Source: Linepithema humile
Taxonomy: Eukaryota > Arthropoda > Insecta > Hymenoptera > Formicidae
Direction: 5' to 3'
DNA: 64,000 nucleotides
Assembly (NCBI RefSeq): GCF_040581485.1
Contig: NC_090128.1
Coordinates: forward strand, 2,852,001-2,916,000
The translations under genes were made by a program, and so were the position numbers. Under the pieces are notes generated by a model. That model saw only the letters and a program-made list of their open reading frames with translations. It searched no databases and had not been told where the DNA came from. This document shows, piece by piece, positions 63,279-64,000 of this stretch (the first letter of the stretch is position 1; the number at the start of each line of letters is the position of its first letter).

Positions 63279-64000
63279 TCATTTTGGAAATGGACATGGT
63301 TCCAAAATAAATTGCTTAAAATTTTCATGTATCTTTCTTAAATAATCTTGTGATCGATCTTTGGTATCTTCTAACACACCAAGCAATGCTTCTCTTCTCT
63401 TGCTGGTCATGTTTGTCAGGGCCTTGTGGAATTGTTCCATTAGTACCATGTCCATTTGTGGCACATCCAAATCGTCAGAGATATCTCTCACCATTTTCAC
63501 ATCTTCAGTTAGAGAATACAATACCGGATCAGAATCCTGTGATTCCCTGTAAATTATTTTGATTGATAATAAGAAAAGATTTTAATATTTTGAAACATAT
63601 TACATTTGTGAAAATATTATTTTATTTATAATATATAATAATTTTGCTAATAAAAGTATTACAAATTTACTGCATACATGCTACTCATAAATTTTAAATC
63701 CTAAATTTTATCAAAATATTTGATTGTATTCAAGTGTTAAAATTTTAGTCTTATATAAACATAAATTATGATAACAGACTTACGGTTGCTTCAATTCCTT
63801 GGCAAGAATCTCTGAACAAACTTTATACAATTCCAAACACTGTATACTACTTCGTAGATTGCGTCGCTCAAGATATCTTTCAAAAATTTCCCTACCCTTT
63901 GGGTGAGACAAAGTTTTATTTATATTGTCTGTAATGTGGTCTAATTCTTCAGCTGTCAAACCAGTTGTACATTTAATGCAACCAACTGCTTCAGATGGCA
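63279..64000 (-). CDS. C-terminal part of a gene with an RGS-like segment
   Basis: Minus-strand exons: one open from the window edge (64000) to the donor CAACC|GTAAGT at 63784, and the last exon 63546-63279, joined in phase 2. The upstream exon reads SHPKGREIFERYLERRNLRS and continues with LELYKVCSEILAKEL, which resembles the first half of an RGS domain, a GTPase-activating fold for G-alpha. The last exon is acidic then basic (VPQMDMVLMEQFHKALTNMT) and ends EPCPFPK. The N-terminus lies outside, so family assignment is tentative; other alpha-helical domains are possible. Confidence 0.6.

Overview
The window is nuclear DNA from an insect, most likely a hymenopteran and plausibly an ant. Reasons: it is AT-rich with many GT-AG introns, small terminal-inverted-repeat transposons and microsatellites; it encodes Scabrous, Methuselah-type GPCRs and a ZAD zinc-finger protein, which are insect or arthropod families. 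The species call is inference. All exon boundaries were read by eye from splice consensus and phase; every multi-exon model below is phase-consistent from end to end.

1-23.5 kb: a tandem triplication, unit about 7.9-8.3 kb, of an RCC1-repeat plus BTB/BACK gene (RCBTB family), all three on the minus strand. Each copy has 11 coding exons; the last exon of the leftmost copy lies outside the window. The cores are open in all copies, but each begins with a low-complexity Arg/Glu/Ser-Thr-Pro tail made by a 24-bp minisatellite, about 287, 85 and 165 residues long. The units are separated by AT-rich DNA with a conserved GC-rich block, and differ by recent MITE insertions.

25.6-39.4 kb: a Methuselah-like GPCR locus, minus strand. 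One set of four exons encodes TM3-TM7 and the tail. Upstream lie three different first-exon modules, each with a signal peptide or N-terminus, an ectodomain and TM1-TM2, and each ending in a phase-1 donor at the same structural point. The simplest reading is one receptor core with three interchangeable ectodomains driven by three promoters. This is the most interesting system in the window.

41.4-49.3 kb: a type I/II inositol polyphosphate 4-phosphatase, plus strand, 16 main coding exons, with an N-terminal PH-like domain, a C2 domain and the CX5R active site. It has two GC-AG introns, upstream ORFs and a possible cassette exon.

51.9-56.5 kb: scabrous, plus strand, with signal peptide, coiled coil and C-terminal fibrinogen-like domain. 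A proneural-type E-box, a TATA box and an initiator lie just upstream.

57.0-64 kb, minus strand: a ZAD/C2H2 zinc-finger gene, a WSD/DGAT-type O-acyltransferase, a 168-residue coiled-coil protein I do not recognise, and the C-terminal part of a gene with an RGS-like segment that runs off the right edge.

I see no rRNA, CRISPR array or convincing tRNA.
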